From NCBI GenBank assembly GCA_964036665.1, contig OZ038531.1, positions 3,038,001 through 3,102,000 on the forward strand: a DNA stretch of 64,000 nt, written 5' to 3'. A model generated the notes under the pieces. The model was not told the origin of the DNA. It saw only the letters and a list, made by a program, of their open reading frames with translations, and made no database searches. The DNA is from Gordius sp. MW1. Its lineage: Eukaryota; Nematomorpha; Gordioida; Gordea; Gordiidae. Position numbers and translations under genes: made by a program. Positions 36,203-49,100 of the stretch are shown one piece after another; position 1 is the stretch's first letter, and every line of letters begins with the position of its first letter.

Positions 36203-37730
36203 CGATATTAATTGCTATGCAATTTATGGGCTCGTTTTTTGGTTGTCCGTCCGTCCGTCCGTCCATTGTCCGTCCATCCCTATCTATTTGGATTGGGTAT
36301 ATTCGGTTATCGTTTTTTAAATTAATGCATGAGAAAGAGGTGCCCCACCCCTCATCTCTATCTCCCTCGCTTTCGGGCGGGGTCGGGTTTTAATTGCTAC
36401 GTTAAATTAATGCATAAGTATATCTATTCGTTTTTGAATTGGGTATCATTGATTTTAATTGCTATAATTACCCTATGCCCTCCACTACAAGGGTTTGGGT
36501 TAGAATCTCGGAGTTTTTTTAGACTCTTATGATTGTTCTTGTTACTACCATTGATATTTTTGGCCGTCTGCTGGCTGCTGAAATGGAAAAAATGACCATT
36601 GGCCAAAATGTGATTCCAAGTTTTTTTTTCGTTTTAGTTTCGACTATTACGATTGTTCTTGTTACTATCATTGATAATAAGACTTTTTGGCTGTCCGCTG
36701 GCTGCTGACCAATGAAAAAAATGACCATTGGCCAAAATGTGAATCCGAGTTTTTTTTTCGTTTATTTATGACTATTATGATTATTCCTGTTACTACCATT
36801 GCTATTGTGACTTTTTGGCCGTCCGCTGGCTCCTGACCGATGGAAAAAATGACCATTGGCCAAAATGTGAATCGAAATTATTTTTTTCGTTTTTTTTGAC
36901 TATTATGATTGTTCCTGTTCCTACCATTGCTATTATGACTTTTTGGCCGTCCGCTGGCTGCTGACCAATGGAATAAAATGACTATTGGCCAAAATGTGAT
37001 TCGAAAATTTTTTTTTCGTTTTTTTTGACTATTATGAATTTATATCCACTTTTACCGTGTCCTGGCTGCTGACCAATGGAATATAATGACCATTGGCCAA
37101 AATGTGATTCGAAAATTTTTTTTTCGTTCTTTTTACTCTAATGAATTTATATCCATTTTTACAGTGTGCTTCCTGCTGACCGATGGAAAAAAATGACCAT
37201 TAGCCAAAGTGAGCATCAAATTTTTTTTTCTTTTTTTTTGGCTATCATTGACTTATAGAGTATCTGTTGGTACTGACCAATCGAGAAAAAATGACCATTC
37301 GCCAAATTTTTGATTTTTTTAATTAAAAATTGTTCAAATTCAACAAAAATTTCTCCCAACAATTCTGCAAATTCTTAACATTGTGATGTTTTATAATATA
37401 ATGTTTGTTAGACCCATAATCACTAAAGGCCGTAAAAACTAATGTAATACGCAACTAGATGCAAACACTAAATCTAACCCTAACCCTTGCCTATATTACA
37501 TTTTGCCTATATTACATTTTGCCTATAAATGGAAAATTTGTACAAATAATCAATTAATCATTAGGCATTTAATACCCCCCTATTGGCATTCTCGCCCCTT
37601 CCCACCTTGCCCATAAATTGCATAGCAAATATGATACATTTATACGAAGTAAAGATGAGTCGTCCCCCCTTCCCTTCTCCCCTCCCCTTCTCCCCTCCCC
37701 TTCCCACGAAGGCCGAAGGCCCGAGTTTTT
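36203..37730 (-). repeat. Composite dispersed repeat, copy 5
   Basis: This is nearly the reverse complement, module by module, of copy 1: AATTGCTATGCAATTTATGG, GTCC run, AGGTGCCCCACCCCTCATCT, tRNA-like scrap, five or so tandem units (36540-37310) with GACCAATGGAA and TTGGCCAAAATGTGATTCG, CTAACCCTAACCC, a pyrimidine tract, then GAAGGCCGAAGGCCCGAG. Copies 1 and 5 are about 24 kb apart in opposite orientation. Confidence 0.75.
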
Positions 37731-39198
37731 TTTAAAACGAAACGGTATTTTAGTAATCTGAAAAAGCTATTTTACCCCTGGCCGCCCTGGGCATCTACGG
37801 CTAAATCTTCGCGCAAATCGGGCCGGTAGTTTCAGAATTTAGCCCTTATATACATACATATATACATACACTTTACTTTATATATATAGATAAAAAATTA
37901 TTTAGCTGACATTTAGGTTTTTTTGGCCTACAAACATCAACAGTTATGGTATAATCATAGACTATGATACTATAAAGGGAAGAGCTATTATTTGCATTGA
38001 AATTTATTAAGCAACTTAGGTTACCATTTTAATACATTTTTTCTATTTACAATTAGTTTCAAATTTTTTCAAAGAACATAAGTTATTTTTTTTGTTAAGG
38101 GCTTTTATTTGGTGTTATTTGTTTTATTATGAATTTTTGAAAATAAATATTAAAATTCAGTAAAAAATCCTAAGCAGGCGGACTACACTCTACTCAAATT
38201 TATCAGCTGTTTGCCAGTCTTTATTAATTTTAGTCTATGGGTATAATATACAATTTTGGGTTTTCACAGGTAAATCAAAGTTGATCGTAATTAGCCATAA
38301 ACTAATAAAATGCTAAGCCCTTATACATTTACTCCTGAACATCTACCTAATTTAAAGAAAAATTAATAATTATTAAGCCAAATTCAAAAATAAATAATAT
38401 GATATGTAGATGACGCTATTAAACTTACTTGCACTACGAAACGTTATCTGTTTCTATGTTTTATATGAAAACGCTTGTGTATCATATCCAATCATTTAAT
38501 TAACAAAATTAAATGACAAGACGGATGTCAAAACTAAGGGGTCGACTAGTCTATATATTTATTTGAGTAACTACGGAAGGGCAAAATCCGGAAAGATTTA
38601 ATAATTTAAAGGGTTGCAATCGTCCGTGCTGCCTATACCTTTGATTTGGTAGTCATAATAAATTTTGCTTACAGTAAAGTTACAATTTTATTTTTAATTA
38701 ATGTAGGTTTAAAAATAGGATGATACATTTTAACAATAAATATACAACTTTAAGTTTTTTTTGGTAATAGGCTAATTTGTATCTTACATGAGAAAGTTAT
38801 GTACCCTGTTGTTTAGAAAAAACAAATTTTTAGGAAAACCATATATCAGTGAAATATTCGCTTAAGGCCAGATTTCGCCAATGAATTAGAATCGAGTTGG
38901 TCTAATATAAGGGTCAAAATGTTTCCCAGCTTATTTGCCAAAAATCCATTTTTCGTATTACAACGTTTGAAGGTTTTGTTTCAAACAATTCTGCTCCCTA
39001 ACATTATTAAATGGATTGTGGCAGTTATTAGAGGGACAAATATCTAAGTAGATATAAAATACCATCTTATAAAAAGGCTTCTATATGGAACAAAATAGTT
39101 CAACTTCCGTCTAAAAAGGCTCAGAGTATCCGAGAGTGGAGGGAATTTTAGTCTTTTTAAGGCATTTTTTTGGAGTAAAAGATTATTTTTATGTTGAC
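37731..39198. other. AT-rich region, no gene seen
   Basis: No bounded repeat or gene. The sequence appears mostly single-copy by eye and may be intron or downstream DNA of the minus-strand gene that starts at 43154. Confidence 0.35.
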
Positions 39199-39202
39199 TT
39201 AA

Positions 39203-39811
39203 ACCGCGAGAGTATTCGTGGGGTATTTCTATACCCCACGCAAATTATAAATTAAAATATAAAAAGCAATTTGAGTCTAGTAAATTTGGTCTTTTCAGTA
39301 GCTTAAAATTTCATCAAGAACTAGGTTAGGTGAAAATTTCATAGGTTTTGGCTTATTACTTTTTAAAATATAGAAGCTTTTTTGGCTCGTGGGGTTTGTT
39401 ATACCCCACGAATACTCTCACGTAGGTTTTTTCCCATATGAAAAAATGTATGTGTTTTTTTGTATGATGATATCTTTTACAATTTGTGTTTTTAATACAT
39501 TTTGAACATTCTTTTAATAAAAAATCATGTTTATTTTGATTTATTGTAAGGTATATGATGTCAAGAGGTAAAATGAGGGGAAGCTTTAAAATAACCAAAA
39601 TAAAGATGGGGGTCCAGAAAATTGTTTTGTAATATTGATTAGATTCATATCAAAATTTATACCATCCATCATAAGACCGTTATAAACACATGTTTGAAAT
39701 TTGAAAGGTTTTGAAAGAAAGCTTTGAAAGTTATAAGAAGTTAAAAAGTGGGGTAATGTTATACCCCACGAATGCTCTCGCGTTCGGGATTTTCAGGAAT
39801 ACTCTCGAGGG
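39203..39811. mobile_element. piggyBac-like element, TTAA flanks
   Basis: TTAA lies immediately outside both ends (39199-39202 and 39812-39815). Left end ACCGCGAGAGTATTCGTGGG and right end (read inward) CCCTCGAGAGTATTCCTGAA form the terminal repeats. The palindrome CGTGGGGTAT..ATACCCCACG follows the left end and recurs internally at 39388-39410 and 39748-39770, each followed by a further AAT.CTCTC.CG copy. The TTAA site and CCC-type terminus fit piggyBac. At 609 bp it has no transposase; the 80-codon minus frame (39356-39598) partly reads a terminal-repeat copy. Confidence 0.6.
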
Positions 39812-39815
39812 TTAA

Positions 39816-42800
39816 ACAAGTTTGAAGTGCATTCGTTCGAATCAGAGTTTTCATTATGTTGCGATTAAGGTTTATGTTATGCTTAATTCAAAAGTTAAAG
39901 CAAACTAATGCTCGAAACCAAGTAACATGCTTAAATTTTACCTCCTGACCAGAAAACTCAATAGTAGAGATCAAAGTAATTTTGGCATAACGAAGTGCAA
40001 TCTAGGTAATTGAAGAACTGGGCTTTCTGGGATAGTATTATCCATCATTAGAACAGCCTAATAATAGGTAACGGGTTTTGGGTGTCAATTTAAACACTAC
40101 GATTTTAATCTATGTGATTCATGTTAAAAGGAGCCTAGGAAAATGCTATCAAGGGCGGGAATTCCCAAGCCGCCAGATTTATAGGCAAGGAGGTCTGTAA
40201 GTAGCTGGAAGTCTTAAATGACACATTTAAAATATTTCTAAAATGTAAATTAGTTTCATAGCTCCTAAAAATCTAAGTAGGATAGCATGAATTTTCAATG
40301 TATTAAAAAATGATAATAGAAAAGCTTGTTGCAAAGGTAAATACTTTAAAAGTTCAAAATGGCAGTATTTTTCTAAAATTATGCTAACTTTTTCGTCAAT
40401 ATTATAAAGGCAGAAAAGATTTGCGATCAAAAAGCATCTAACACTTTGACTCATTTAATTTTAAGTTAAAAACTTATTCAAAGACATAAATAAATTGAAG
40501 ACTTTAAACAGGTCATGGTAATGTCCGCACAGGGCGTACTCTTGTTACCTTACCACATGTTATGGTTTAGGTTGCATTGGCAGGCGTTTAAATTACAAAG
40601 CTCTAAATCCTATGATTTATAGAATAATATTTTTATTTAAATATAATATATTTTATTAACAACAAATATTCACAATCAAATATTTATTTTTTGTCGTTGT
40701 ATAATATATGCCATAAATAGCAATGTCAATTTCTTTTCTAATCCAACCCTTTTAAAGTATGCCAATCGGAGGCGATGTGTGTGTAACACTGTTGTACGCA
40801 AACTGGTATTATAAAAAAAATAATAATAACTAAAGCAAATTTTCCAAAATTTAATAGACTTTTTTTGCGAATAGTTGTCTTAATTAGCTGATCTGGAGCA
40901 AAATAGCATATTATTTATTAGAGGGATTATTGGAGTGCATATATATTTATCAATTAATTTAGACAAAATATAAGGGCCTTGAAAAATAAGTACAATGTAA
41001 GACTTGCATTTATACGCCTTAACCTTGACTTAAAGCAAGCCAGTGCTTTTCACATGCGCAGGAGTGTACTCTCCTTTGTCCCAACCCCTAGCCGACATCC
41101 TGCCCAAAGATAAATAAAACTATATATGCGTGGTTGTAATATTTGCTTTAAATTTGCGAACTTTGTTATTCACGATCAAATAGGAACTATTCATATATGC
41201 CAAAGGTGAAAATTTTGTCTTAGATATTATACACTTAAAAACTTCATAAACCATGTTATTGCAACACATAGGTTTAAAAATGTTGTTTTAAAACCTGGAT
41301 AGTTTTAAAATATATAAGCTTTTAATTGCATAAACAATGTATAAAATTTATTATTGGTATAAAATATTATGTACTATTAATGTTTATTTAACCTAAATAT
41401 GTAAACAAGCGTTTTCTTTTGTTTTGAAACCTAAAAATTGTTATAGTTCTATGTTTCAAAGATCATTTTGATAAATTTTAATTAAAAACATATTCACTAC
41501 AATTAATTTGTGTCAATCAATAACGAAACTCTTAGACATTTGAAAACCAACATAATCCCCTTAATTAATAAATAGGATTTACACTACTTATGTCATCTTA
41601 AGCAAGCTTTGAAAGGATAATCCAAAATGGAAGTTGTCATATGGCACATAAAATGAGCTATGAGACATTCGATGTCAATAAATCACGTCTAATGTCAACG
41701 GCTGGGTTGTCTTAAGACAGTTGTCCTGGAATAAGTTTAGAGATAAGGAAAGTGGAAAAAATCGTTGAATCATTAAAGCCAAAATTTAATCTTATTTTAT
41801 AAGTTACAATCTAATTTAAATGGACGGACCCACAATAATTAATATATACAAATCTATGTCAGATCGATGGCAAGCATATATCGTTTATTAAATTCAATCA
41901 TGGTTTAAATTGTTATTTGCTGAATAAAATATTCAAATCGCATATTGTTCAATGTTGTTATTTGGCGCTCCATTATTTAATATACAAAAAAAAATAATAA
42001 AAACATTTATATGCACCATAATCTATATCTCTAGGCTGTAAACCAAAGTTCTCGTGTTGAAAATATCTGACATATAGTTTTCATTGGAGCACTTAACCTA
42101 ATGTCATAATATTTGTTAATCATCAACTTTCCCAGTAACGTATTATATTAAACATAATGTGTGCTGAAAAGTTCTAATTAGAAAGCTTAATCAAATATTG
42201 AGTCGTGAATGCTTTTTAGCTGAGTTGTCACCTTGATTCATTAATCTTTATGACTGACAGAGTCATTAATATATTAATTAAGTCATTAGTGTTCCACTCC
42301 TTCTTTATACTATAGATTGAGTTTGACATTTGCTAATTAATTATTAAAGTAATAGTAATAATCATCAAAATTATTTCACCTTCTCTCAATACCAAACATA
42401 CTAGAAGGAATGAATTTATAAGGCTTATATTCCATTATTCTCCCACTAATTGCTACGTTATTTACAAATTAAGGCTCTTATATTATTTTGCTTTTAACAT
42501 AAAACCTATTGTATTATGTTGCATTGAATGCAACACGCTTTGATTTATATTAGATAGATTACGAAACGTGAAAGGGCGAACCAATTGCCGACCTCTAAAT
42601 ACTTAGTTAATATATTAGCTGTTTAGCCAAATTATGAATTAGTCCTTAGATGGTTCTAATTAAAATTAGGGCTAGCAATAATTATAGTTGTAAAGGTAAT
42701 TAAAGCAATCTCATGTAAAGTTTAGGGCGCCATAAAAAGTATAAGACCGCAATTTTTAATAATGTATAAAACATATAAATTATTCGATAAGAATTCACTT

Positions 42801-42918
42801 GTTTTGAGTTTTAAAAGGCTTTATTAATGTTGTAAAAATATAATACAATTTTTTACGATTACGGTGTTAAAATTCCGTTTAAGTAAAGAACTAATGCAAG
42901 ATTATATTGAAAAGATAC
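39816..42918. other. Probable intron, no exon identified
   Basis: If the exon at 42919-43154 is real, this AT-rich sequence is its downstream intron. I looked for minus-strand exons and found none convincing. The 75-codon frame at 40227-40454 is hydrophobic and AT-driven. Confidence 0.3.
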
Positions 42919-43154
42919 CTGTTCTGTCTGGGCGGAACGTCAGAGGGGTAATCGACGTATTGACATGTACAACGCTCAATTTTAGTGCCATCTCTATTTT
43001 GATTTATCCATAGCTTGGCCCTCAACTTTTGATGCATCATAGGACGCAACAATGTAGATGAATTCTTCTTACTATTGCGCTTCCTCAAACTAGCGAAATC
43101 ACCTTCAAAGCTGTTACTCTTGATTCCCAACAATTTATTTCCAAACTGTATCAT
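42919..43154 (-). CDS. Putative first coding exon, unrecognised
   Basis: The open frame from an ATG at 43152-43154 runs 78 codons to a consensus donor, AACAG|GTATC (42919/42918). The residues are hydrophilic, with a basic Ser/Lys patch (SLRKRNSKKNSS) and a Cys pair in GTKIERCTCQYVDYPSD. Composition contrasts with the AT-rich flanks, and an Inr with a TATA-like element lies about 130 bp upstream. There is no signal peptide. A short upstream ATG in another frame (about 43199) could act as a uORF. I do not recognise the family; it could also be an internal exon. Confidence 0.45.
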
Positions 43155-43280
43155 CTCAAAGGATTTGAAGATAACATTCTTGCAAGATAATACCAACTTT
43201 CATGGTTCAATTCAACAAAAAAAATGCGGGCGAGTCAATGTTTTTCTTTGCGGTGTAGCGTGTTAGCTTGTTATTGCGAT

Positions 43281-43315
43281 GAATGATAAGCTTTGTTTTA
43301 ATCGGCTTTTAATTT
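43281..43315 (-). promoter_or_regulatory. Possible TATA-like + Inr promoter
   Basis: On the minus strand ATTAAAAG (about 43313-43306) lies about 28 bp before TCATTC (43286-43281), an initiator match with its A at 43284. It would serve the exon starting at 43154. Both motifs are short, so this is tentative. Confidence 0.3.
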
Positions 43316-44995
43316 GGATAAAGGAACAATAAACGTTGTCGGGATTGTGAATGAGTGAGGGGCTTGAGATTGAGGGGAGAAATCATTTATCGATTAACAA
43401 GGAGACCGTTCCAAAAAAATAAAATTTTATTGGCCGAGATATGTAATACAAGATAGTAAGGACAATGGTTTTGGACATGATGATCCATGATTTTCAAATA
43501 AATTAACAAGTCCTACATAGATTTACCTTTACATTTATAATCAATTTTACATATTGTATGCAGTTAATAGTGAAATTAATTAGTGTTGGGTACACTTCAA
43601 TACTTATCGATATTTATTGTTAATCGATTGGTTCTCTTTGTACCTGGCACTCACAGTCAGTTTAAGTACCTGTTAAAAAATCATGGCAAGTGAGTGAATT
43701 AATTGGAGTAGAGAGAAGACGTTAATTAATTATCTAGCAATCGGGTGGGTTACCTTGTATAAACATGGATACAATTGCTTTTCTATAACGTTTTGATTTT
43801 ATTAGATATATCCTAGGACGTATTAGTCAGAATTATAACCATTAAAAATAAGGTTTTATTTAAACACAACGTTCAGTCTTTGATTATTTATGGAAAATGA
43901 AGTACATACGGGAAAGATGTGAAAACTGTTATATTTATATGAATAATTTTATTTAAAGTGTAAATATTAGATGTTTTAATGTGTTTCGACGTTTAGTACT
44001 GTAACCTTTTTGTAAAGTATTTATCTAATTTAAAAAAATTAATTAAAAAGTGGCATTGTACTTTTCCAAAATATGAAATACTCTTACTTATACAAAATAA
44101 AGAGGACTTTTATATAATTTAAAAATGCTTAGATTCACTAACCTTTTTATATTCTGTCATTATAACTAGGCTTTGTTTGAGATTTATTTCAAAGAATCTA
44201 ATCTATAATCATAAAAAACAATTATTTAAAATAAGACCAATTAAATAAATAATTTGCCAAAAGAGATACACATAACATTACTTTATTGAGCATATTTCCT
44301 CATATTAATGAGGGGCTACGTTGTAACTTTTGCAAAACAAATTCTTAATGTTCCCGACAAAGTGTAAGAAGAACTAACATTTGCAAAAACCATTTAATAG
44401 GTGACTATTGCAATTAGCTGATGGATGAAACGATTTATTAGGTGCTAACTTGGTTTATCACTTATAACATCTATATAATTATTATCATATAAAGTAAAAT
44501 ATTATTTTAGCGCTTAGTGATGAACCTTTCATTTATAAATAAAAGCTTTAAGCAAAACCAAGTAAATGGTAAAATACTTTTAAAAAACATTAATTTTAAG
44601 AGATTTATTCATGAGTCAAACATACTTTTGGTTACTATAAATTGTTTATAAATCAAAGGCGTATATGTGATTTGTCTATTTAATTTCCACTATATTGTTT
44701 ATATATACCTTTGCACAAACTTTGAATTAACAACAAAAAATAAATTAGCAAATATTGACCATACCTTTTAATAGCCATCAATAATACTGATATTATTTAT
44801 TTCGTTTATAATAAACCCAAGCCGAGAATGGCCATATGGGAAAGTCAGCTAATAGGTCACGATTTTTGATTACACTTCAAATGTTTGTTTTAATCTTTAT
44901 GAGGGTCATCTGATTTTGACGTGCTAGGCATTTGGGTTCGATTAGGCCCGGGAGTTCCCGAATACCTAAATTAGAGCTTCGAAATGTATTTTAAA
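43316..44995. other. AT-rich intergenic DNA
   Basis: No gene, RNA or bounded repeat is visible between the putative promoter at 43315 and the MITE at 44996. Confidence 0.4.
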
Positions 44996-45157
44996 GGGCG
45001 TAGCCAGGGGGAGGCAGGGAGGGGCGGCTGCCCTACTTTAATCTAAATTAATCTTTAAAATTTATTCCAATTATAGCTAAAATTTTATAAAATTATTATT
45101 TTGCCCTCCCTAAATCATTATTGTCCCCCTTTAATTCAAAAGCTGGCTACGATCATG
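44996..45157 (-). mobile_element. hAT-like MITE, CATGGGCGTA family
   Basis: GGGCGTAGCCAGGGGGAGGC at the left and GCTGGCTACGATCATG at the right, with the usual GGGGCGGCTGCCC and GCCCTCCCTAAATCATT segments inside. The left terminal CAT is lost. No clear target duplication. Confidence 0.7.
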
Positions 45158-46185
45158 TATACTTTAATTGTATGATAGAAATTATAAGGAAGGGCATCAT
45201 TATCTAATTGTTTTTTTTAAATATTTGTTGAAAATAACGGTTTTAAGCACTATTTTTTGCATCCTCAGGTTAATTGTCTTTAGGAATTTTGATTTGGTAT
45301 TGTATTATTTTTGTCCATCGAGTTAATAGGAAAAGGCTATACTTTTATAACAAAATAGTTTAATAAATTTAAGTACTTTAAATTTGTTATCACGATTTTT
45401 AAGCAAGATTAAACCCTTAAATGCACATATTTAATTTATATATTAATTAGAACCTATAATCATGATTCCAAAAGAGAATATATTGGATATTCATCATTCT
45501 CATTCCCTTTTGCTTTATTACGATAACATAAAATGGTTAATAATGTTAAAGATTAAAGTACCATCATCTACCGGCAGCTCAACAACATTCATACATTAAA
45601 TAACTGAATGGCACATTTTGAAGGTTAGTATGACCTCTAAATAAATTGGCTTAATCTAATGTCCAGAAAAGAACCTGTTATTATAGCTTTAAATTCTATT
45701 AAATTCACTGAAAATGCAGTAAATGTTAGGATGAAATTAAACCGATAAAAGCTTTGAGAGTGTCCATTAATAATAAAAGTTTAATTAAAAGAAGGTATTA
45801 CCTTCATTTCAAAATAAAGTATGTGCCTATTATTATTTGAGGCTGACTTTTAATTAGTTAATAGTTTATTTGATAAAAACTAAATTAAAGCACTTTAGAG
45901 TTGTTTGCAAAATAGTCGAAACTAATTTAGTAGTCAATTTGGCAATAAAGTTTTTTAATATCCTATAAATTTTATAATACCTTTAAAAGGGTGTAATAAG
46001 AGTCTCATTTAATAAACACTCTGTCGAAATTACTATTAAGTCCGGGAATTTAATTATTATCTGCTATGCATTTATATTATAAGTAATAAACATATGTTGT
46101 CATAAATATATATTGATGATTACAATGAAATAAGGTGTCAGTGATAAATTGTTTAACTAGATAGATAACTAGAATTAAATTCAAA
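45158..46185. other. AT-rich downstream DNA
   Basis: This lies downstream of the serine protease homologue stop codon. No gene is seen. A polyadenylation site cannot be chosen with confidence in such AT-rich DNA. Confidence 0.35.
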
Positions 46186-49100
46186 TCAATTTAATAATAA
46201 ATTTAAATAATATTTATGCATTTTCCGATGACCCAGTATATGAGGGACCGATGTTTGAATAATGGTTTTTATCCAATCTACGTAGTATCGCACTCTGGTA
46301 TACATAGATGGTTGAATGCATTGGAATCCACCACTCACTATTCCAAACACTTTCCATATGTTACCACGTTTGCACATTAATGGTCCACCATTATCACCCT
46401 ACAAATATTAAATGTGTAAATTTAATAATATAATATAAGTTCTTCATAAATTTATTAAAAACAAATTATAATTATTCTTTAGTTAATTTTCTATTTCATT
46501 TATATTTTGTTTTTTAATTTTTCTGATGATGTCCTTTATAAGAACGAAATATTATTCATAATTATAATTTGTTTTTAACACCCTATAACAATCCCGATAA
46601 TAAATCTATGAAGAACATTGATTATGAGGGTAAAAATCTTCTAAAATAATATAAGGTGTTGTATTTGTGCATCTCTCTATCTTAAGTTATCACATCTTAT
46701 ATCTTAACTATTTTAAAAAGTGGATGCCTGATTTTTCATTAACGCATATATCATAGTAATTTGTTGCTCGAAGTAATCTAAAGATAATCTATTAAAGTTA
46801 AGGATGAAGTAAACTAGTTCGAGCGTCATTTATCGATTTTAATGCACATTTGTTTTAATGCTAATCGCATTATTTAAATTAACTTTTACGCCAACACTCC
46901 TATGATTAATTGAGCGAGGAAAACAATTTTCAAGCACGTTTCTGGACTATATGATGACAAAATTTACCTTCCCTGGTTTTCGAGAATTTATAAAAGTCTT
47001 TATGATATATATAGATATTCGTATTTAGAGTAGGGGGGTAACTGCCCCCCCCCTACCTTAATTTTTTTAAAAAAGATCACTTTACACTTTGGTAAATCAT
47101 TCGATTTTCTCCCACCCCTTAAATTATAAGCTTGGTACACCCATGAATATAAAATGTATAAAAACTAGAGATGCACCGATACCACTATTTTGTGCCGATA
47201 CCGATACCAGCCGATACTTAAGATTTTTTTGCCGATACCGATACCATGCCGAAACTTATAATAAAAAAATTTTATACTAAAAAATATATGCAAATTAAAT
47301 ATTATAAATTAAGTCACATCCAAATTATGGTAGATCCGAATTTTGACGACAAAACAATTGTAATATAATATTAATTTATAATAATAAATTTTGTTATTAA
47401 TTAATTCAAAAGTATTGTGATTAATAAAATCACTTTCATTTTTAAGAACACTGCGAAACTCGATTTGATGTCTAGTTTTTAAATGTTTCCTTAAATTTGA
47501 AGTATTAGAGGAATGTTCGTCTTTGCCCCCACGACTTATTTTAGCTTTGCATAAGTCACAGATTACAATTTTTTCATCTGCTGACACAACTAAATAACTC
47601 CTAGTGTATCTAAAGAATCCATCTAAGGCTTGATATATAATAATTTTTAAAATAAAACAATATTTACTTAAAAGCGCTGTTATTCGGAACAGATGGTCAA
47701 TGAGATTATTATACTCCACATAGAAATATTTATAGCCAATCAAATGAAACAATTTTCAAAAAATTTAAAAAGTCCTCTTTTTTTTAATGGTAGGAGATAC
47801 TATAAATATTATTTTTTGAGTTTCATATTGAAAAAGGTATCGGCTTGGTAATTGCCGATACTAGCAAAGTATCGGCCGATACTTTTGGCAAGGTATCGGC
47901 GCCGATACCATGCCGATACTTGGTATCGGTGCATCTCTAATAAAAACATGATACCAAAGATCATTTTAATTTAAAGCATCACAATATCCAATAGTTTAAT
48001 CCATCGATAAGTCCTAAACAGTATAAACACTACTTCAGTTAGTTTAGAATGTAATAAGTGATGAAATTTTCCTTTAAATGGATTTTGTAAAATTCACTCT
48101 TATTTTATTACTATCAGACATTTTGTGATTGCCATCATTATTAGTGTAAAGGCATTAACTGTTAAATTGACCAGACTGACTGAGAGTTATATTGGGAAAT
48201 CAGACACCGACTGTTTTCAAGGGCTTTATTTTGGATAACGTGCCATGGAGTTGGCACAAGTCCCCCTCCTTCACTACTCTTGCTATATAATTTTGATTTC
48301 ACTAGCAGTTGTTAACACGCAATCAACATTTATAGAGTCACTGTTATATCCTCAAATTTCATTTCACGATCCATTTATTAAATTTCCGCTTTAACAATTA
48401 CTATTTAATATCCAAGTTTTTTAAATTGTCTTTAAAAACTTTTTTTATATCTATTTATTTTATATCTTTCCTATTTAAGTGCACAAAATTATAGTATTAA
48501 ATAAATATTTAAATATTAATTACATTTAATTTTATTCGCTTTATAACACTACCGATCGTAGTATATATCCTAATTTTGAATAAATATCTATTTTTCTCAT
48601 AGATTTCACTCTAAAATTATAAAATTTAATTAATTTGCCCCAGATTTTATTGTTACATTAGAAATACTCACAAATTAGTTACTAAATTTACTAATGTATC
48701 TGTCAAAAAATCAAGCAATTACTAGATGTAGATATTTAGAGATTTTCATTGCGAAACTTAACTATACTAAAGCCATTTTTATTATAAACTGATCATTTCA
48801 TTATCTTTGGACATTTAATACATTTAAAATTGTGAATTTTTTAATTTCTTTACTTAAGTAACGTTTTATTTTATGGGATGATCCAGCCCAATTGCATAAG
48901 CTAAAGTTTAATCTTAAATATAATGATGAATGTTAAATAAATTGTGTTGAACTATAAACATACGTAACATGGGCTTTTAACGGCGCCTCCATCTGATGAT
49001 CCAGCACAAAATATAGTTGGACTCAAATTTTTGAATGTAGTTAAACAGTCATTTCTAGCCATGATAGGTTGGCATATTTCTCGTAGATCATTAAAAGGTT

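Noticed and set aside
40227-40454. 75-codon minus-strand frame as an exon
   Set aside because: AT-driven hydrophobic composition, no splice sites in phase, no motif.
47089-47280. 63-codon frame over the left end of the BED-bearing hAT
   Set aside because: It reads through repeated GCCGATAC subterminal motifs.
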